From Pantoea nemavictus (GTDB lineage Bacteria > Pseudomonadota > Gammaproteobacteria > Enterobacterales > Enterobacteriaceae), in NCBI RefSeq assembly GCF_037479095.1, contig NZ_JBBGZW010000001.1, positions 2,046,001-2,110,000 on the forward strand: a stretch of DNA of 64,000 bases. Direction: 5' to 3'. The notes under the pieces were generated by a model, which was not told the origin of the DNA, made no database searches, and worked only from the letters and a program-made list of their open reading frames with translations. A program made the position numbers and the translations under genes. Numbering within the stretch: the first letter of the stretch is position 1; every line of letters starts with the position of its first letter. Below, piece by piece: positions 61,984 to 64,000 of this stretch.

Positions 61984-62646
61984 CTACCCCACCAAATCCC
62001 ACCCACGCGCTCGCCACAGATCCGGCAACTGCGCCATATCATCAAAGCGCGTCACCAGCGGATGATCTAACTCGGGATTGTGCGCATCGGCGCAGTAGTA
62101 AAACACCGGAATCCCGGCGGCGATTCCCGCACGTGCGCCCGCCTCGGAATCATCTACCAGAATGCATTGCTCAATCGGCACCTGCATCTGCTCGGCCGCG
62201 TGATACATCAGCTCCGGATCGGGCTTCCAGTGGTTAATGTCATAACCGCTGTACAATTTCCCCTCCAGATACGGCAGCATGCCGGTTAATCCCAGCGAAT
62301 GTTGCATCTTCTTTACCGTGCCGTTCGAAACCACGCACATTGGCACTTTTACGCGCTCCACCAGCGCTTTGGCACCGTCAATCGGCTTTAAATCGAGATC
62401 GAACAGTCTCGCCACTTCGGCGCGATAGGCGGTTTCCACCTCTTCAAGCGGCAACTCAACCTGATGTTCTGCCGCCACGTCGCGGATGATGTCGTAGAGC
62501 TTCACCCCTTTATATTGCTCAAACATCTGCTGCAGCGAGAGCTCAATACCGTAGCGGGCAAAGGTGTTGACGTAAGATTGCGTACAGATTACTTCGCTGT
62601 CGACCAGCGTACCGTCGCAATCAAAAAAAATACATTCAACCGACAT
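61984..62646 (-). CDS. yieH: HAD-family 6-phosphogluconate phosphatase YieH
   Basis: 220 residues (E. coli 221). HAD motif I is FFDCDGTLVDSE near 7, motif II CVVSNGT near 108, the motif III Lys in HWKPDPEL and motif IV ILVDDSEAG near 167. E. coli YieH dephosphorylates 6-phosphogluconate and related phosphates. It diverges from adeP as in E. coli. Confidence 0.94.
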   Translation of the reverse strand: MSVECIFFDCDGTLVDSEVICTQSYVNTFARYGIELSLQQMFEQYKGVKLYDIIRDVAAEHQVELPLEEVETAYRAEVARLFDLDLKPIDGAKALVERVKVPMCVVSNGTVKKMQHSLGLTGMLPYLEGKLYSGYDINHWKPDPELMYHAAEQMQVPIEQCILVDDSEAGARAGIAAGIPVFYYCADAHNPELDHPLVTRFDDMAQLPDLWRARGWDLVG

Positions 62647-62798
62647 CGCACATCATCCTTTTGTTAAACAATAAGCTGACACTCTAGCTTACTGAGCGCA
62701 GAAAGCGACCCTGAGCAACCGGTTGCGAATAATCAGTGTTTTGCCGCGCCAAACTCTATACGATACGCGGCGATAAATTTTTTCATCGGAACAGTGAA

Positions 62799-64000
62799 AT
62801 GAATAATCAGGGTCTTTTGCAGCGCATCTTCAAACTGCAGGAACACGGCACCACCGTGCGTACAGAAGTGATCGCCGGGTGCACCACTTTCCTGACGATG
62901 GTCTACATCGTCTTTGTTAACCCGCAAATTCTTGGTGTGGCGGGCATGGATACCCAGGCTGTCTTTGTGACCACCTGCTTAATTGCCGCGTTCGGCAGCA
63001 TCCTGATGGGGCTGGTGGCGAACCTGCCAGTGGCATTGGCGCCGGCGATGGGCCTCAATGCCTTCTTCGCCTTTGTGGTGGTCGGTGCAATGGGCTACTC
63101 GTGGCAGATTGGCATGGGCGCGATTTTCTGGGGCGCATTGGGTCTACTGATCCTCACGCTGCTGCGCGTGCGTTACTGGATGATTGCGAATATTCCGCTG
63201 AGCCTGCGCGTGGGCATCACCGCCGGTATTGGCCTGTTTATCGCCATGATGGGGCTGAAAAATGCCGGCATCATCGTGCCGAACGCCGATACTATCGTTG
63301 CCGTCGGCAATCTGACCTCGCACAGCGTGCTGCTCGGTGCGCTTGGCTTCTTTATCATCGCTATTCTGGCTTCGCGTAACATTCATGCGGCGGTGCTGGT
63401 GTCGATTGTGGTGACCACCGCGCTGGGCCTGATAATTGGCGATGTGAAATTCAGCGGCGTGTTTGCGGCGCCGCCTGCTATCACCTCCGTAGTGGGCCAG
63501 GTCGATATCAAAGGCGCGTTCAACATTGGTATGGCCGGTGTGATCTTCTCCTTTATGTTGGTTAACCTGTTCGACTCATCCGGCACGTTGATTGGCGTGA
63601 CGGATAAAGCCGGACTGACCGATGAGAAAGGCACTTTCCCGCGCATGAAGCAGGCGCTGTATGTCGATAGCATTAGTTCCGTCACCGGTTCACTGATCGG
63701 CACCTCTTCTGTTACCGCTTATATTGAAAGCTCGTCCGGCGTGGCGATCGGCGGACGTACTGGCTTGATGGCGGTGATTACCGGGATTCTTTTCCTGCTG
63801 GTGATGTTCCTGTCACCGCTGGCCGCGATGGTGCCATCCTATGCGGCGGCGGGTGCGCTGATTTACGTTGGCGTGCTGATGACGGCATCGCTATCTCGCG
63901 TGCAGTGGGACGACCTCACCGAAGCGGTTCCGGCGTTTGTCACTGCCGCAATGATGCCTTTTAGCTTCTCGATCACCGAAGGCATCGCGCTGGGCTTTAT
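62799..64000 (+). CDS. adeP: Adenine permease AdeP, 5' part
   Basis: The first 400 codons of a purine:H+ symporter run past the window end with no stop. The NCS2/AzgA-like protein starts MNNQGLLQRIFKLQEHGTT and is highly hydrophobic. Identifying segments are FLTMVYIVFVNPQILGVAGM near 33, APAMGLNAFFAFVVV near 84 and LVNLFDSSGTLIGVTDKAG near 250. The yieH neighbour picks AdeP (YieG) over its paralogue AdeQ. Confidence 0.92.
   Translation, partial: MNNQGLLQRIFKLQEHGTTVRTEVIAGCTTFLTMVYIVFVNPQILGVAGMDTQAVFVTTCLIAAFGSILMGLVANLPVALAPAMGLNAFFAFVVVGAMGYSWQIGMGAIFWGALGLLILTLLRVRYWMIANIPLSLRVGITAGIGLFIAMMGLKNAGIIVPNADTIVAVGNLTSHSVLLGALGFFIIAILASRNIHAAVLVSIVVTTALGLIIGDVKFSGVFAAPPAITSVVGQVDIKGAFNIGMAGVIFSFMLVNLFDSSGTLIGVTDKAGLTDEKGTFPRMKQALYVDSISSVTGSLIGTSSVTAYIESSSGVAIGGRTGLMAVITGILFLLVMFLSPLAAMVPSYAAAGALIYVGVLMTASLSRVQWDDLTEAVPAFVTAAMMPFSFSITEGIALGF

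Overview
The window is chromosomal DNA of an enterobacterium. Gene content and protein sequence resemble Escherichia coli throughout, and the gene order is mostly that of the E. coli oriC region read in reverse. Several departures point to the Erwiniaceae (Pantoea/Erwinia group): an ovothiol synthase gene (ovoA) stands where E. coli has asnA, ygiW-qseBC lies between rbsD and kup, and the proteins are close to but distinct from E. coli. The genus assignment is an inference from content. No phage, insertion sequence, CRISPR array or defence island was found; this is backbone with a few lineage-specific insertions.

Layout. Positions 1-17.3 kb: rbn (partial), yihX, typA, the nitrogen-control operon glnA-glnL-glnG with NtrC sites and a sigma-54 promoter, hemN with a possible unannotated 58-codon membrane ORF in front, yihI, a CsrC-like sRNA, engB, Spot 42 (spf), polA, dsbA, srkA, yihD, mobA and mobB. 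Positions 17.3-22.9 kb: one complete rRNA operon on the minus strand (16S, tRNA-Glu, 23S, 5S) with P1/P2 promoters and terminator. Its flanks combine those of E. coli rrnC (hsrA/rbs side) and rrnA (mobBA side). Positions 23-35 kb: hsrA, the ribose operon rbsDACBKR with two operator palindromes, ygiW, qseBC and kup.

Positions 35-45 kb: ravA-viaA, ovoA, asnC, mioC, oriC (about 41.52-41.88 kb), mnmG and rsmG. The origin shows DnaA boxes R4, R3, R2 and R1 in order, 14 GATC sites and an AT-rich unwinding region next to mnmG; its R1 box differs from the consensus at one base. Positions 45-56 kb: the complete ATP synthase operon atpIBEFHAGDC, then glmU and glmS (UDP-GlcNAc synthesis). Positions 56-64 kb: the Pho-regulated pstSCAB-phoU operon, an aromatic-acid-type MFS transporter, a paired hairpin repeat, yieH, and adeP, which runs off the window.

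Most transcription units point away from oriC or serve growth and nutrient sensing: nitrogen (glnALG), phosphate (pst-phoU), ribose (rbs), energy (atp), cell-wall precursors (glmUS), ribosome production (rrn, typA, engB, yihI, rsmG, mnmG) and replication (polA, oriC). No wholly new multi-gene system is evident. The points most worth a second look are the hybrid rrn locus, ovoA in the asnA slot, the variant R1 box, the small ORF before hemN, the paired hairpin repeat by yieH, and the five-residue loop enlargement in AtpD.
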